From assembly GCF_027595985.1 (NCBI RefSeq), contig NC_073305.1:120312114-120376113 (forward strand): a stretch of 64,000 nt of DNA, read 5' to 3'. Under the pieces are notes generated by a model. It had not been told where the DNA came from. It was given only the letters and a program-made list of their open reading frames with translations, and made no database searches. The position numbers and the translations under genes are program-made. This document shows, piece after piece, positions 33,400 to 45,184 of this stretch (within the stretch, counting starts at the first letter, position 1; each line of letters starts with the position of its first letter). This DNA comes from Sorex araneus. Its lineage: Eukaryota > Chordata > Mammalia > Eulipotyphla > Soricidae.

Positions 33400-35190
33400 C
33401 AGTCATTCTTTCTCTCACATATACTCACATTACACAAACTTTACAAAATCTTAATTTTATCCTGCTGATACCTATAATATATAATTACTTTTATTTTGTC
33501 AAAACAAACGTTTTTAAAAATATTGCATAATGAGGCATGTACACTATTTTTCATTTTAAAATTGGCAACAGCAAATTCAATATCCACAACCACTTCCAAT
33601 TTAAATTTGTTAATTTCATTTTTTACTTTATGGATATATCCAATATTACTTTCCATAAGTATGTCAATGAAAGCAACCTAATTGTCTTATTTTTCTCTAT
33701 CAAGACTCCTATTTCTTTTCTCTTTACGTTACCATCTTTGTACATTTTAATTTTCTATTATGTGTATTGTTCACTCACCTTTCTTAATTCAGATATTTTT
33801 TAATTTGACTGAATAAACCCCATTACAGGATTAATTAATATCTCAGAAAAAGGCATGACTTTAGGATTGCACAGTATGGTGGGAATATCTTATGCTATAT
33901 GCATATAAATACACAAGTAGCTTATTCTTAAATTGAAATAAGTGTTAAGTAGATATAATAACATGGTCTTTAAAAGTCTCCCAATATTCAATGAAACAAA
34001 AGGGAATTTACTTCATAAGTTCAGATCCTCAAAAAGCTCTTGTATATTGTCTTGCTATAATTTGTTTGTTCAGATTTGAAACATTTATATAGATTTGAAT
34101 AAAAATATTTAATTTTAATTAATTTAAATTATATAGATTTTACTTAAAAAAGAGTCTCTTTCCAATTGATAAAGCACTGATATTAAAACTGTGCTTTGAT
34201 AATGAGATGAATCAGTTAGGGAAATTTGTACTTCTAATTCAGAATTATTACTAGCAATTATTAAATATACATTAGAATTTTTCATATTAATTGTTCTTAA
34301 TGATCTTACTCTATAAAAAAGTTAACACATGTGTGACTACCATTAAAATGTATACCAATGTTTATCTGATACATAAAGATTATTGGCATCAATGTTCAAA
34401 TATTTAATGGAAGAATGAAAAACTAAATGGTCCATTACTGAACATGTACAATACTGGATTACAGTTTTGTAACTATAAAAATATATTGATGGTAAAATCT
34501 TTTATTTAAAAACAAATAAGTCTATCTTCCCCTATATGTTAAGGGAAGATAAATTAACTTCTTATAAGTAGAGAAATTTGAAATAAAGTTAATTACTTTC
34601 GTCCATTCCCATTGATATTATCTATGTTACAAAATCTTAACTATCTACCTTTTAGTTCTCTCCTATTTTTAGTTCTTCATACATAGTCACCTTTTCTTTG
34701 TTCCGTTATATGCTCTACCTAATAATATGATGGATGGTAAATTGAAGCGAACTCCACATATCAACATTTAAATGGAGATTATGGAAAGAATGGAAAACAT
34801 ATAAAAAACTAATTCAATTTCTATATACTCATTTCATGCTCATTCTTCATTTTTTTCCTATAATTTTGTTTTGCTTCTAGAAGATAATAAACTGTTTCAA
34901 TTATGTGGGGTCAATATACTATGTTGCAAAAATGTACTTTTAGGGTAGAATTCATCTGGACTGTTCTTTGCCCAGTGGAGAATACCTATAAATTCAAGCT
35001 TTCCTGTATGTCCGTCTAATATAAAATTATTGCTCATATTTTTCATGCATAATTAATAAACATATTTGATAAAATGAAACGATTTCTCTATAATAGAAAT
35101 GTTAGCTGAAAATGTTCAATAATAACATTTAAGACAAAATTTCACAAATAACTTACATATATTCCATTTTCTAAATAAGGTAAAGTGAGG
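33400..35190. other. Unique, strongly AT-rich DNA
   Basis: No shrew SINE or L1 visible in about 1.8 kb, which is unusual for this window. Open frames up to 88 codons are low-complexity Phe/Leu/Ile-rich and have no family match that I recognise. Confidence 0.45.
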
Positions 35191-35192
35191 TT

Positions 35193-35328
35193 TATTCTTC
35201 CTTCCTTCCTTCCTTGCTTACTTTTTTTGCCACACCCTGCAGACACATGGGATGTTAATGCAACTAATCAAACTGAGATAGACCACATCCAAGGAAGGTA
35301 CCTTACTGCCTGTACTGTCTCTCTAGTT
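35193..35328 (-). repeat. Probable type A SINE, minus strand, diverged
   Basis: (TTCC)n-like start, GCCACACCCTGCAG and the head complement CTTACTGCCTGTACTGTCTC at the right end. The middle is poorly preserved. Confidence 0.5.
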
Positions 35329-35329
35329 A

Positions 35330-36745
35330 TATCAGTTGCTTCTTAACTCATTTTAGAGAATTATTCATTTATTGAATTCATATCAATACCTTAAAAATTT
35401 GCAAGCTGTCTCAGGAGTATGCATCTTATGTCCGTATTTGCAGATAAGTTGAAACATATTGGCACATAATTTACACACAGGCAGGCAATTTTTTCAGATA
35501 TAATTTATTTTTTCAGATATTAGGGACAGTGGTATAAACAAAATGACCAATATATTAAAGTGTCAAAAATGACAAGGAACAACAACAAAAACAGCAAAAA
35601 ATTAGTAATATTTACAAATTTCTAAATGATCTGAAAAGCAAAAAAAAGGAAGAAAGATTATGAAAGTTGTAAAAATTTGGCTGTGGTTTTATTCCTTGTT
35701 TCTTGTTGTTGCCTGAGGGTGGATAAAAAAAAAAAACAACCTTGGAATCTTTACCATCAAGAGACCTACAGTAAAAGAAAAGAAACAAAAATTTCTTAAA
35801 ATTCAACAAATTTAGATCTCTGGTAATTAAGAGAAGTTGCATAGAGAAGTATATTGGCAATAAGTTAATTAAGAAGAAAGACCACAGTCTAGCCTCTTCT
35901 TAATTTTGCTTAACTATAAAGGCTAAGTGATTTATTTCATTAAAATCACGGTGTGGTAAATTTAGTACTTTGCATGTACTTTTGCATCTATGAATTGACA
36001 CTTGATGTACCCTCTTTGCTCCGTTTGTGCATATGCACATTCAGGTTTTCATTAGACCTGTTTAATGGAATAGCAAGCTGCTGCCCAAAGTACAAGTCAA
36101 AGGGAAGATCCTTCTCAAATGTTTTAGAAGAAATTTTCAAATTTTAATAAAGTGTTGAGTCTTCCTGATTAAAAATTGGAGACCAGAATCACAGAGCTAC
36201 TACAGCAAATAAGGTGCTTGCACAGCTATCAGGGAGAAAAAAATAACTGACAGTTTTTTCTGTCCTGAGTTTACTAAGCCAATATAATGCTCTAGAGTGG
36301 AACCTACAGAACTTCCAAGTCACAAAGTTACTTTAAATATAAGAACATTCCTTAGGAAGCAGTGATGACCACTCAAAGACTAATTGTTTGGAAATAACCA
36401 TTTTTTTAAATGTAACAAATGTTACTAACTGCCAAGAATAAGTAAATACTTTTTAAAAAATACCTCATTTCTGCAGGAACTAATTTGTGGTTTCCTTGCA
36501 CCCTTCGTCTAGACCATGCTCAGACATTCTTATAAAAAATGCCTTTCTTGTTCTTTGAATCTCAGACATAAACAGGCTAAGCTTCCTGGCTGAGGTGATC
36601 TTTCTTTGCAACTTGGATGACTAAATACACAGGCTTTTTTTCTTTTCTGTGAAAGCTAGATTTCTTCAAAGACTTGTCTTCTAAGGTATGTGCCTATCTA
36701 AGTACTGTAATCCCTTAGGAAAATATCAAATGACTAGACCTTAAC
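35330..36745. other. Unique DNA, possible SINE head at 36180-36240
   Basis: A short piece, AATCACAGAGCTACTACAGC with GGTGCTTGCACAG, may be a SINE-head remnant. The remainder is AT-rich and unrecognised. Confidence 0.4.
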
Positions 36746-36749
36746 ATTT

Positions 36750-37360
36750 TTGAAAGACACTATGGACAGTTCTCAAAATGCTAGGAATTGAGTTTACATA
36801 TGACCCAGCAATTCCACTCCTGGGAATATATCCAAAAGGACAACATAGAAAAGTCATCTGCACTCCTTTCTTCATTGTAGCACTATATACAATAGGCGAA
36901 ATATAGAAACAACCCAAATGCCCATGAACAGATGATTGGTTAAAGAAACTATGTTGTATATACACAATGGAATATTACTTAGCCCTAAAGAAAGATAAAG
37001 TCATGCAATTTCTTGTAACCTGGATGGATCTGGAGAGCATCATGTTGGGTGAAATCATTCAGAGGGAGAGGAACAGATTAAAAATTATATATTTCATATT
37101 ATATATTCATATATATATATTTATAGACTCTTTGTAGGGGAATATCAAATGCCCAATGGCAATAGAAATCAAGAGCAGGAGAACTGGTCTTCAGTAGAAA
37201 GCTTGCAACTTGGGCAGGGGTCAAGGGGAAAATTTAGGGAAAGGAACAATGTAGGACAATAGAGGAGAGGAAAAGTGCCTGCCACAGAGACAGGTTGTAG
37301 GTGGGAATGAAACTGGAAGCTTCGTTGGAGGGTAGTAGGCACTGAAAGGGATTGATATTA
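36750..37360 (+). pseudogene. L1 ORF2 C-terminus and 3' UTR
   Basis: Plus-strand text follows the L1 end: ATGACCCAGCAATTCCACTC, CTGGGAATATATCCAAAAGG, ACAATGGAATATTACTTAGC and the GTGCCTGCCACAGAGACAGG part of the 3' UTR. An AT-repeat at 37088-37123 sits within it. Truncated at the 5' side and non-coding through frame breaks. Confidence 0.75.
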
Positions 37361-37429
37361 GAAAAATGTATGCCAGAATTCTTGTAACTTTACAATTTTC
37401 AGTACTTAACTTTTTTTTAATTAAAAATT

Positions 37430-37605
37430 CTCAGGATGGAAAGAGCACAGTAAGAAAGGTACTTACCTTACATGAGCCCCACCCAAACTCAATCCCAAAT
37501 ATTCCATATGATCCCCCAGGAGTAGTAATTCCTGAATGCAGAGTTAAGAGTTACCCCTGAGCATCAAACACCAGTGTGACCTCAAAACTATAAAACAATA
37601 AAGAT
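37430..37605 (+). repeat. Type A SINE
   Basis: Head TCAGGATGGAAAGAGCACAG, TTACCTTACATGAGC, B-box-like AACTCAATCCC. The body AGTAATTCCTGAATGCAGAG and GAGTTACCCCTGAGCATC is clear. The end is A-rich with CAATAAAG. Confidence 0.75.
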
Positions 37606-37809
37606 TATAAATAAAAATGTATAATTACAACTGCTGAGACTTAAGTTTATTTCATGGTGAGCATTCTTTCAGAACTTTATTCTATCCTAATACAGAAGGA
37701 AGTTCAGAATTTCACGATTCTGTTTAAATTTGCTCAAGGTCAGTATCTTACCTATGAAGTCTACTTTAGGGGAAAACTGGTTAACAGTGAAGATATTTAC
37801 TTCCATACC

Positions 37810-38407
37810 CATCATCATCATCATCATCATCCCGTTGATTGTCGAATTTCTTGAGCAGTCTCAGTAACATCTCCATTTTTCCAAGCCCTGAGATTTTAGA
37901 AGCCTCTCTCTACTCCTCCTTCCAACGATGCCATTCTGGAGGCTCAGGAGAATAAGACCCAGCTTGTTACTGGTGTTGGCATATTAATACACCATGAGGA
38001 CCTTGCGAGGCTCTCCCATGTGGGCAGAAAACTCCCAGTAGTTTGCCAGGTTCTCCCAGAGGGAGAAGTAGACTATAAGATGTCGCTTCCAGGAGCTTGC
38101 TTTTAAGTCTCTGGATGCTGGCCATTGACAGAAATACACAGCGCTGGGGGCAGTCCCTGAGTGTGACCACCTAGCTACTGGGAGATGGGAAATCTGAGTG
38201 GAAGAGGCCCAGTCCCGATCTGAGCAGCCTTGGAGGTCTCATCCCCAGGTCCCACACACCTGGGTTCCTCTGCTGATTCCTTCATGCGTGAGGCTCATCC
38301 CAACGTGTGGAGAGGGGCCTTGAGCATGGCTGTGGCTAGGCTCCAGGTGTCTTCGGCCGCCAGGAGCTCTGCTCGGGGTGGGGAGAAAAGCTGGGCAAGA
38401 GACTCAT
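37810..38407 (-). repeat. Type C composite retroposon, minus strand, long copy with (ATC)n tail
   Basis: The 3' tail is the (ATC)7 array at 37811-37830, followed by the complement of the RTE end (CGAATTTCTTGAGCAGTCTC). The body module complement is GCCAGGTTCTCCCAGAGGG and the type C head runs to about 38400 (GTGTGGAGAGGGGCCTTGAG, GCATGGCTGTGGC). It carries about 130 bp more than the 7.3-kb copy between body and head (38140-38255), so the family varies in length. Confidence 0.8.
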
Positions 38408-38545
38408 AATAATAGATGGATAAAATTGTTCCTTAGAGTTTGACAGTGAATCTCTTCATTATCTATAGTTTGACAGTGAGTGAATTAATTATCAAATCAG
38501 GTATGCACATACCCATGCATGCATGATTACTCTAAACCTCCTCCT

Positions 38546-38708
38546 TGAGGGTGGGGTGGAGAGTGGGCTACACTTGCCTGTGCTCAGAAATTACTCCTGA
38601 CTCTGTGCTCAAGAACCTCTCCTGAGCCATTTGTAATGTAGCGATCTAACTGGGATTGGTGGTATGCAAGGCAATTATGCTTTAAAGCTTTCACAAGTTT
38701 TCTGGCTC
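38546..38708 (-). repeat. Type A SINE, minus strand, diverged
   Basis: CTGTGCTCAGAAATTACTCC, TGACTCTGTGCTCAAGAAC and the head complement ATGCAAGGCAATTATGC are present. The left end is G-rich and lacks a clear T run. Confidence 0.65.
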
Positions 38709-38924
38709 CTCTAAACATCCATTATTTAGCGTTTAATTTGTTAAAGAAATTATTTGTATTTCTATTATTTGTCTCTTTATAAGAAAATGCTCACTTGAGG
38801 TCAGTGGACATAAGGAAGAAGAGCAAACATTTACATTGTGCTGGCTCCAGACATTAAAACACATACTAAAAGAAGTCAGAGAGAATCAACTCCCACAAGT
38901 GATTCTTTCTCTTTTTAAGAATCA

Positions 38925-39082
38925 TAATGATGGTTGAGAGACAATTCAGTATCTCTCTTCATGCTAAAAAGTCTGGTTTTATCCCCTCTTGGTCCGTGGA
39001 GCACCACCAGGAGACCCTAGCACAGAGCCCAGGCAGATGCCAAGCCCCATTGTGTATGACTCAGAAAAAAGAAAAAGTATTA
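38925..39082 (+). repeat. Type A SINE, diverged
   Basis: Head GATGGTTGAGAGACAATTCAG, B-box-like GGTTTTATCCCC, body GAGCACCACCAGGAGACCC and an A-rich tail AAAAAAGAAAAAG. Confidence 0.6.
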
Positions 39083-40585
39083 ATGGGAAAGAGCATACAG
39101 CAGCAGAAATTTACTGTGGAAGCACTAACTTTGGCACTTTCTCTGAACTAAAGTTTACACAGGAATATTAAGCTATTTTGCAAATTTAGGAAAGATGAAA
39201 TATGTTCCAATTTTAAAAATTAGCATAATTAAATTTGGCATACAATGTGTATATATGTTGATTAGATTAGGTCCCTTTTTAATTTTTAAAACATTTTACA
39301 TTAAGAAATGGATTAGTGAGAGTAAACAGTAATCACAAATACAAACATCCCGAAATTGCTACAAGGCTTCATTATTTTTTTTAGATTTGATTTTTTTTCA
39401 AGTTAGCATTACCCTTAATATAATTATATATTGTATCTGTTTGAGTTTCTTGGAGCATGTTTCTTATTACCCCTTTTCTAGAGGGGAGGGAGATGTAGAG
39501 AACAAAAGGATTATGCAGGCTTTGGAAAAGATTTGGGAAAAATACAGCAGACCTAAAGTCCTTTCATCTTCATCTCAGTAAATCTCCGTGCTGGACAGAA
39601 CTGAGAAGCACTATAGCTTTACTTGCTTGTAAAGAAGTCCTAGTGAACTGACTGTCAGATGCTGCATAAAAAGGGAGGAGCAAACCCCAGTTCTCACTTT
39701 GCCCTCACGCTGCTGGATAAAGTTAAAAGAAATTAATTTGAGCAGATTTAGGATCGAGGACTTTATGTCCATATGGATTGGCAGTTGGTGAGACCTGGAT
39801 ATTAATGGTGCATAATTAATAAATAATGTCTCTGTTTGCTTCTGTAGCCATTCAAGGATTAAAAGGCTTATAAAGAGATTCCTTAAACAAAAACCCCACA
39901 TAAGGTCAAGGTCTTGAGCCATGTTAAATACCTTCCATTCAGGAATCCCAGTTTGCATTTTATGGGGTGTATGGTTACCAAAACCCAACTTATTGTTCAC
40001 TTTATTAAAGTGGACAAGATGAGTTAGGTGTACTGATTAATATATCTTTGTATAAAAGTAAAAAGAAAATTATTAAGATTAAAATAATAAAATTGACATG
40101 CTCCAGGGTGGAATTATATATATGTATATATTATATATGTATATATATATATTTTAAGCAAGCAGGAATGACTTGGGTCTTAGGCAGCTGTAACTTACCT
40201 GTGGTTTCTCATCACATTTTTTGTTCTCCCACCAGATTTAAAATCAAAAGCAAATAATAGACTGGATATCATTTCAATCATGTTTTAAGAGTTTCAGAGT
40301 TAAATCAAATTTGCTCTTAAATCCCATTTATTAAATCTACCTGTAATAGAAATTAGAGCTAAAGTTATCAGGATGTTAGTTTGAAGGGTAACTGTATGTG
40401 GGACTTAAGGTTCTCTTGCAACTGCATGGTTCCCAGGTTGCCCACTTTCTACACTGACTCCTGGGTTCAGTTGAATTTGGATTTGAAATAATACAACATG
40501 AAACAAAACAAACAGCTAAAAGTTACAAACTAAAACTTTAGGTTCAAATTCTAATTCTAAATTATATTTGATTTGAGTTGGATTA
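39083..40585. other. Unique DNA with an AT repeat and an unassigned open frame
   Basis: Minus-strand 39611-40000 is open for 129 codons, the longest frame in the window that is outside a recognised repeat. The protein is hydrophobic and resembles no family I know, and no splice signals frame it convincingly. An (AT)n-like stretch lies at 40114-40153. Confidence 0.4.
40114..40153 (+). repeat. (AT)n-rich simple repeat
   Basis: ATATAT units mixed with TATGTATA, in unique sequence. Confidence 0.8.
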
Positions 40586-40588
40586 AGG

Positions 40589-40772
40589 AAGGGACTGGAG
40601 AGATAGTAGTGGGGACTGGAGATAAAGTAGTGGGTATGATGCTTGCCTTGCATGCGACCCAGCTGAGTTACCCCGGTAGGTCCCTCAGCCCTGCCAGGAG
40701 TGATCCCTGAGTCTAGAGCTAGTAGTAAGTTCTGAGCACCACTAAATGTGCCCTTCTCTCCCCAAAATAAGA
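40589..40772 (+). repeat. Type A SINE with a duplicated head
   Basis: GGGACTGGAGAGATAGTAGTG is directly followed by GGGACTGGAGATAAAGTAGTG, a tandem copy of about 22 bp covering the A-box region. TTGCCTTGCATGCG, a body with GGAGTGATCCCTGAG and an A-rich end follow. Confidence 0.8.
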
Positions 40773-40933
40773 ATAAGGCAACCATCAGTGATGGTCTCTG
40801 CTGAAGTAATTCAGTCAGCATAAAGCTAAACAACATTCAAAAACTTTTCTGTGTTTCTAAACTCTTGGCTCTATTCTTATCAAATATAGGTGATAAATAA
40901 ATACATTTCAATCATGTTTATTTTGGATTGATT

Positions 40934-41222
40934 GTAAATGAGTCTCAAAATCATTTGGAGACGACTGCTGGACTAGAGCTGTTACCCATTGGATTCCACA
41001 GGACTTCAAAAGAATGTGTGGTCACCAACCTACGAGATGGTAGGACTTCTTCATTAAGACCCTGAACAAATGGTTTGAGACTCTTTGTGTTCCTGGAGTG
41101 AGCAGATGCCACTGGGCTACACTAGCACACATCAGGGATGAATGGAGAGGTTACTGGCACCCGTTCGAGCGAATTGATGAGCAACAGAATGACAAGTGAT
41201 ACAGTGATACAAGTAAATGAGT
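40934..41222 (+). pseudogene. RTE-like LINE fragment with target-site duplication
   Basis: A 10-bp repeat GTAAATGAGT (40934-40943 and 41213-41222) brackets the 5'-truncated LINE end (40944-41212). It encodes the same C-terminal region as the 14.2-kb copy (WTRAV, then a PTRW motif) but is broken by a stop directly after PTRW and by other changes. It ends AGTGATACAGTGATAC, the same tail as types B and C. Confidence 0.8.
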
Positions 41223-41714
41223 ATGTGTAATACTATAAAAATAGATTACCCTATACTAATAGTGACTTTGTGATTGGAATGAAAACAAAAGGGAAGATAA
41301 TGTATCTTAATTCCCGTGTCTTCAGATATTGGCTCATTTATCTAGGACATATACTAATATATATTATTATAAAAGATTTTCTTAACTTTCTCCATATTTC
41401 TGGAATTCTTCTGTGTAAGAACATCTCCCAAAATATGCTTTTAGTTTCACTTTAATATTTTAAGGGAAATTTTACATTTTTACAAATAAAACTTTCCAGG
41501 AAAGCCTATAAGGTTTTCTGCTACATGAGTGGCATTTGCAAATATTGAGCATAATTTAGTTTTCTTTGAAATTGGTCGCAGACTTGAAGAAATTCAGTTT
41601 AATGGATAGGTTGTAGCAAATCCGCAGATAAGTCAGTTAGGTTGCTTTGTATGTGCTAAATAAAAAAAGAGCGAGCACATTCTCTTACGTTTATTATTAT
41701 ATTATTTTAAATAT

Positions 41715-41818
41715 TTGGAGAGGCTGCTAAAATCTCAGGGATGGGACGAATGGAGACGTTACTGGTGCCCACTCGAGTAAATCGATGAACAATGGGATGA
41801 CAGTGACAGTAATACAGT
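41715..41818 (+). repeat. Type C 3' end only
   Basis: GGAGAGGCTGCTAAAATCTC, GGACGAATGGAGACGTTACT, the GCCCACTCGAGTAAATCG tail and GACAGTAATACAGTAAT repeats. A very short 5'-truncated copy that keeps the last two modules. Confidence 0.8.
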
Positions 41819-42234
41819 AATTTAAAGTTAAGTCTAGCATATGTTTAAAATAAGTACATTGTATTTCCTTTCAAAATTTGTACAATTATTTATATTGGTA
41901 TATTTGATTAATTTCCTTACTGCTAAAAAGTTTGGGCAACTGAACAAACATAATCATCATATGAGAAAAAAAATGAGTCCTACAAAGTTTTTACATAATA
42001 ACACTTTCTGGGTATTCAGCATACAATTATTGAAATGGTTGCTGAATTGTCTTAGTAATTACATATAAACACAACTTTATCCTGAATTTTCAAATGTAGA
42101 GAGCTAGGAATAACTTCAACTTGTATTGAGACAAGTTACATGCTTAAAAATTGTAATATTGATTCAATGTAACAGTGGTAAAATGTGGCATATTAAACAT
42201 ATTGTTAGTTATTGATTTACTATTTACCGGCAAG
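41819..42234. other. Unique AT-rich DNA, nothing recognised
   Basis: Low G+C with a 75-codon hydrophobic open frame of no recognised family. Confidence 0.4.
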
Positions 42235-42400
42235 AGAGCAGTTTATTTAAAATTCTTGAGGCACTGTGATTTACAGTTATTCACTGTTGAGTTTTAGGCA
42301 TACACCTTCCCAATCCCTTCACCAGTGTTATATTCCTTCTACCAATGTCCTAACTTTCTCTCCAACCCCAAAGCCTACCTCCTTGACAGGCATAAATATT
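42235..42400 (-). repeat. L1 3' UTR fragment, minus strand
   Basis: GAGGCACTGTGATTTACAG, CCCTTCACCAGTGTTATATTC and CCAATGTCCTAAC follow the minus-strand L1 3' UTR. It abuts a second L1 end at 42400. Confidence 0.6.
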
Positions 42401-42565
42401 TATTTTTTCAATTGAATTGAAAAAACAAGTTACACAGTTACAAAGCTGTTCATGATCAGTTTCAGTGTTTCAACACCTATCCCTCCACCAGTGTACATTT
42501 TCTACCACCATTGTCCCCAGTTTCTCTTAAGCACCCCGACCCCTGCTGCCTGTCTCCATGGCAAG

Positions 42566-42653
<88 letters not shown>

Positions 42654-43200
42654 TTCTCTCTCCCTCCCCACCCCTCCCTCTCTGTCTCTCTGTCTCTCTC
42701 TCCCTTTTTGGGCATTGTGGTTTGCAATACAGATACTGAGAGGTTATTATGTTTCTTCCTTTTCCTACCTTCAGCACACAGTTCTTATTCAGAGTGATCA
42801 TTTACAGCTATCTTTGTCACAGTGGTTCCTTCTATATCCCAATTGCCATCTTCCCCAGCACTTGAGGGCAGGCTTCCAACTGTGGACCAATCATCCTGAC
42901 CCTTGTTTCTACTGTCCTTCGGTGTTAGTTTCAGGTAATATTTTTTAAATCCCACAAATGAGTGCAATCGTTTTATGTCTGTCCCTCTTTGTCTGACTCA
43001 TTTCTCACAGCAGGATGTTCTCTATGTCCATCCATTTATAAACAAATTTCATGATTTCATTTTTCCTAACAAGCTGTGTCGTATTGCATTGTGTAGATGT
43101 ACCATTGTTTGTTTAGCTATCCTTTGTTCTTGGGAACTCGGGTTGTTTCCAGATTCTGGCTATTGTGTATAGTGATGCAATGAACATAGCAGGCACATTT
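42401..43200 (-). pseudogene. L1 3' UTR and ORF2 end, minus strand, with (CT)n expansion
   Basis: From the left: the A-rich end in complement (42396-42430), TCCCTCCACCAGTGTACATT and the expanded CT tract (42569-42650). Next come the ORF2 end signature (TGTCTGTCCCTCTTTGTCTG, TGTCGTATTGCATTGTGTAG) and TTCTTGGGAACTCGGG. The same sequence order is present in the left part of the 17.2-kb L1. Truncated at about 43200. Confidence 0.75.
42569..42708 (+). repeat. (TC)n microsatellite within an L1 3' UTR
   Basis: About 41 uninterrupted TC units followed by CCCTCC/TCTGTC variants. It sits at the position where the L1 copies at 17.4 and 45.85 kb have only four or five CT units. Confidence 0.95.
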
Positions 43201-43379
43201 TTAAGTTTGCTTGCTCTATTTAGATCCTATGCTTTCAGCTTTGTTTGTTCTGTGATTGAGACCTGCCATACTTCCACACCACTACTGTGCCCATGGCCTC
43301 TGACCCCCAACCCCCAGGATGTTTATAAGTTCTTCTCTATTGTGAAGGTGTCAAAATATGGCATCAGATAGCCACAAAT

Positions 43380-44450
43380 ATTAGAAGTAAATTATGGTAA
43401 AAATATAACTAAAGATGATTTTTTGTCATTTTAAGAAACTATGAGAATTATATAAATTATAAACTTTTTTTCTGGTATGTGTAATGCAATCTATAACAGA
43501 GCTGTTAGCTCATAAAAAGAATATACGTTACGAGAATGTCCTTAATTTTCATATTTTTTTATATTTTATTGCTTTTACTTAACATGTGGGATTTTTACAA
43601 AGCATGATTGTTCACATATTTAATTTCTATGCTCATAAAAACATATATTTTAATACAATCCAAACCAGCAGGAAATGATCAGACTCCACTAAATATTTTA
43701 ATATTAGCCTGAAGTTGTGAAGTGAAATATAAAAGGGAGAGTTGTTTTAGAGTCTGTGACATTCCACACTATTTCATCAGTAATATAGATATATAAACCA
43801 GCTTTTTAGGAGTGTATTTTGGGAATTTAGAAATCCTATTATTACTGCTATGAAGTAATTATTGAAATATGATAGGTAAAGTCAACAATGAATCTTATAC
43901 AAAAGCATATTTTTAAAATTTTCAATACATTTTACATTAATAATATAAAATATTTCATTTTTGGAGACTATATATTTATTTCACCAACAGGAATTCTGAT
44001 AGTTTCTAAATTAGAATTCTGTAGTTTTCTTATACCTTATGAATTTCAAATAAATTTATTTAGTTCTAAATTGTAGACATTTTTAAAGAAACACATCTAT
44101 GTTAAGAAAAGCACAATTTTGCATCTTTTATTTCCTTCAGCTATAAATAATTATTTAACTTTAAACTTGGAATTTTTTGTACATATTCTCACTACAGATT
44201 AAATGGGAAGTTGATTTAAAAAAACTTATATTATAAACAGAAAACAATCAAGTAGAAAGAGACAGTGTAGGTTTGTAACTCCAGCCTCTGATGTCAGGTC
44301 ATATATGAGGGAAAAAAAAGAACAAAAGGATTTTTTAAAAAGTAATGAAGGAGTATCATCTATGAAGACTCTTAAAGTATTCACTTTTTCATATGGGGAC
44401 ATAAAAATACATTAAGTAGATATTTTGCAACTAGTCTTCACAGAGGATAT
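43380..44450. other. Unique AT-rich DNA, nothing recognised
   Basis: Long A/T-rich stretch with no recognised repeat or gene. Confidence 0.45.
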
Positions 44451-44455
44451 TTTTA

Positions 44456-44576
44456 TAGCCTAGCAAGCTACCCATGGCTTGGATATGCCAAAAACAGTCA
44501 CAAAATGTCTCACAATGGAGTCATTACTGGTGCCTGTAAATACATGGACAAAGGGATGACAGTGATACAGTGATAT
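44456..44576 (+). repeat. Type B SINE, 3' half
   Basis: TAGCAAGCTACCCATGGCTTG, GATATGCCAAAAACAGTCAC and the tail ending ACAGTGATACAGTGATATTG. The head is absent and part of the RTE-type segment is deleted (no CTCGAG core). Confidence 0.75.
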
Positions 44577-44624
44577 TGTGATTTTTGTAACACTGGAAAG
44601 AATATCATTGACTAACATAAATAT

Positions 44625-44863
44625 CATGACACTGTAGCACTGTTGTCCCATTGTGAGTGGGCACCAGTAGCATCTCCATTGTGAGACTTGTTACTGTTTT
44701 TGGCATATAGAATATGCCATGGGGAGTTTGCCAGGGTCTCATGTGTGGACAGGATACTCTCGGTAGCTTGCCAGGCTCTCCGAGAGGGATGGAGGAATTG
44801 AACCCCGGTTGACTGCATGCAAGGCAAACACCCTACCCGCTGTGCTATTGCTGCAGCCCAATG
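44625..44863 (-). repeat. Type B SINE, near full length, minus strand
   Basis: The head complement TGCTATTGCTGCAGCCC ends near 44861. B-box complement is GAATTGAACCCC, and the body modules and tail complement (AGTGGGCACCAGTAGCATC) lie to the left. The tail has a deletion near TTGTGAGTGGGC. Flanking TATGACA-like sequences may be a partial duplication. Confidence 0.9.
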
Positions 44864-45184
44864 TTATGACATGTAATTTTTTTATACCATAAGTATTAAA
44901 AACAGAAAAAAAATCTTTAACAACAGATACCAAATGGTATGTGAGAGACAATATTCCAAAGCTTTCTGGTCTATTTTAAGCAGTAGTGGGAGAGCAGATA
45001 TTTCAGTAATCTTAGTTTTTTATGTGGCTAGCATCTGTAGGATTTGTGTAGTATGACTAAGGAGAGATAAGATAAAATTTGAGACGGAGTACAATAATAT
45101 GGACTATAATTTGGAGGGAGGAATATTTGAAAACCGCTATTCTATTGCTTAAGAGTTTTCAATATCTAAATTTCAAAGATAATA

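Noticed and set aside
32718..33530. Long open frames (up to 215 codons) of Ser-Leu or Arg-Glu repeats
   Set aside because: They are translations of the AG/ACAG satellite, which lacks stop codons in several frames on both strands.
42452..42948. Overlapping Ser-Leu and Arg-Glu frames
   Set aside because: Translation of the TC microsatellite inside an L1 3' UTR.
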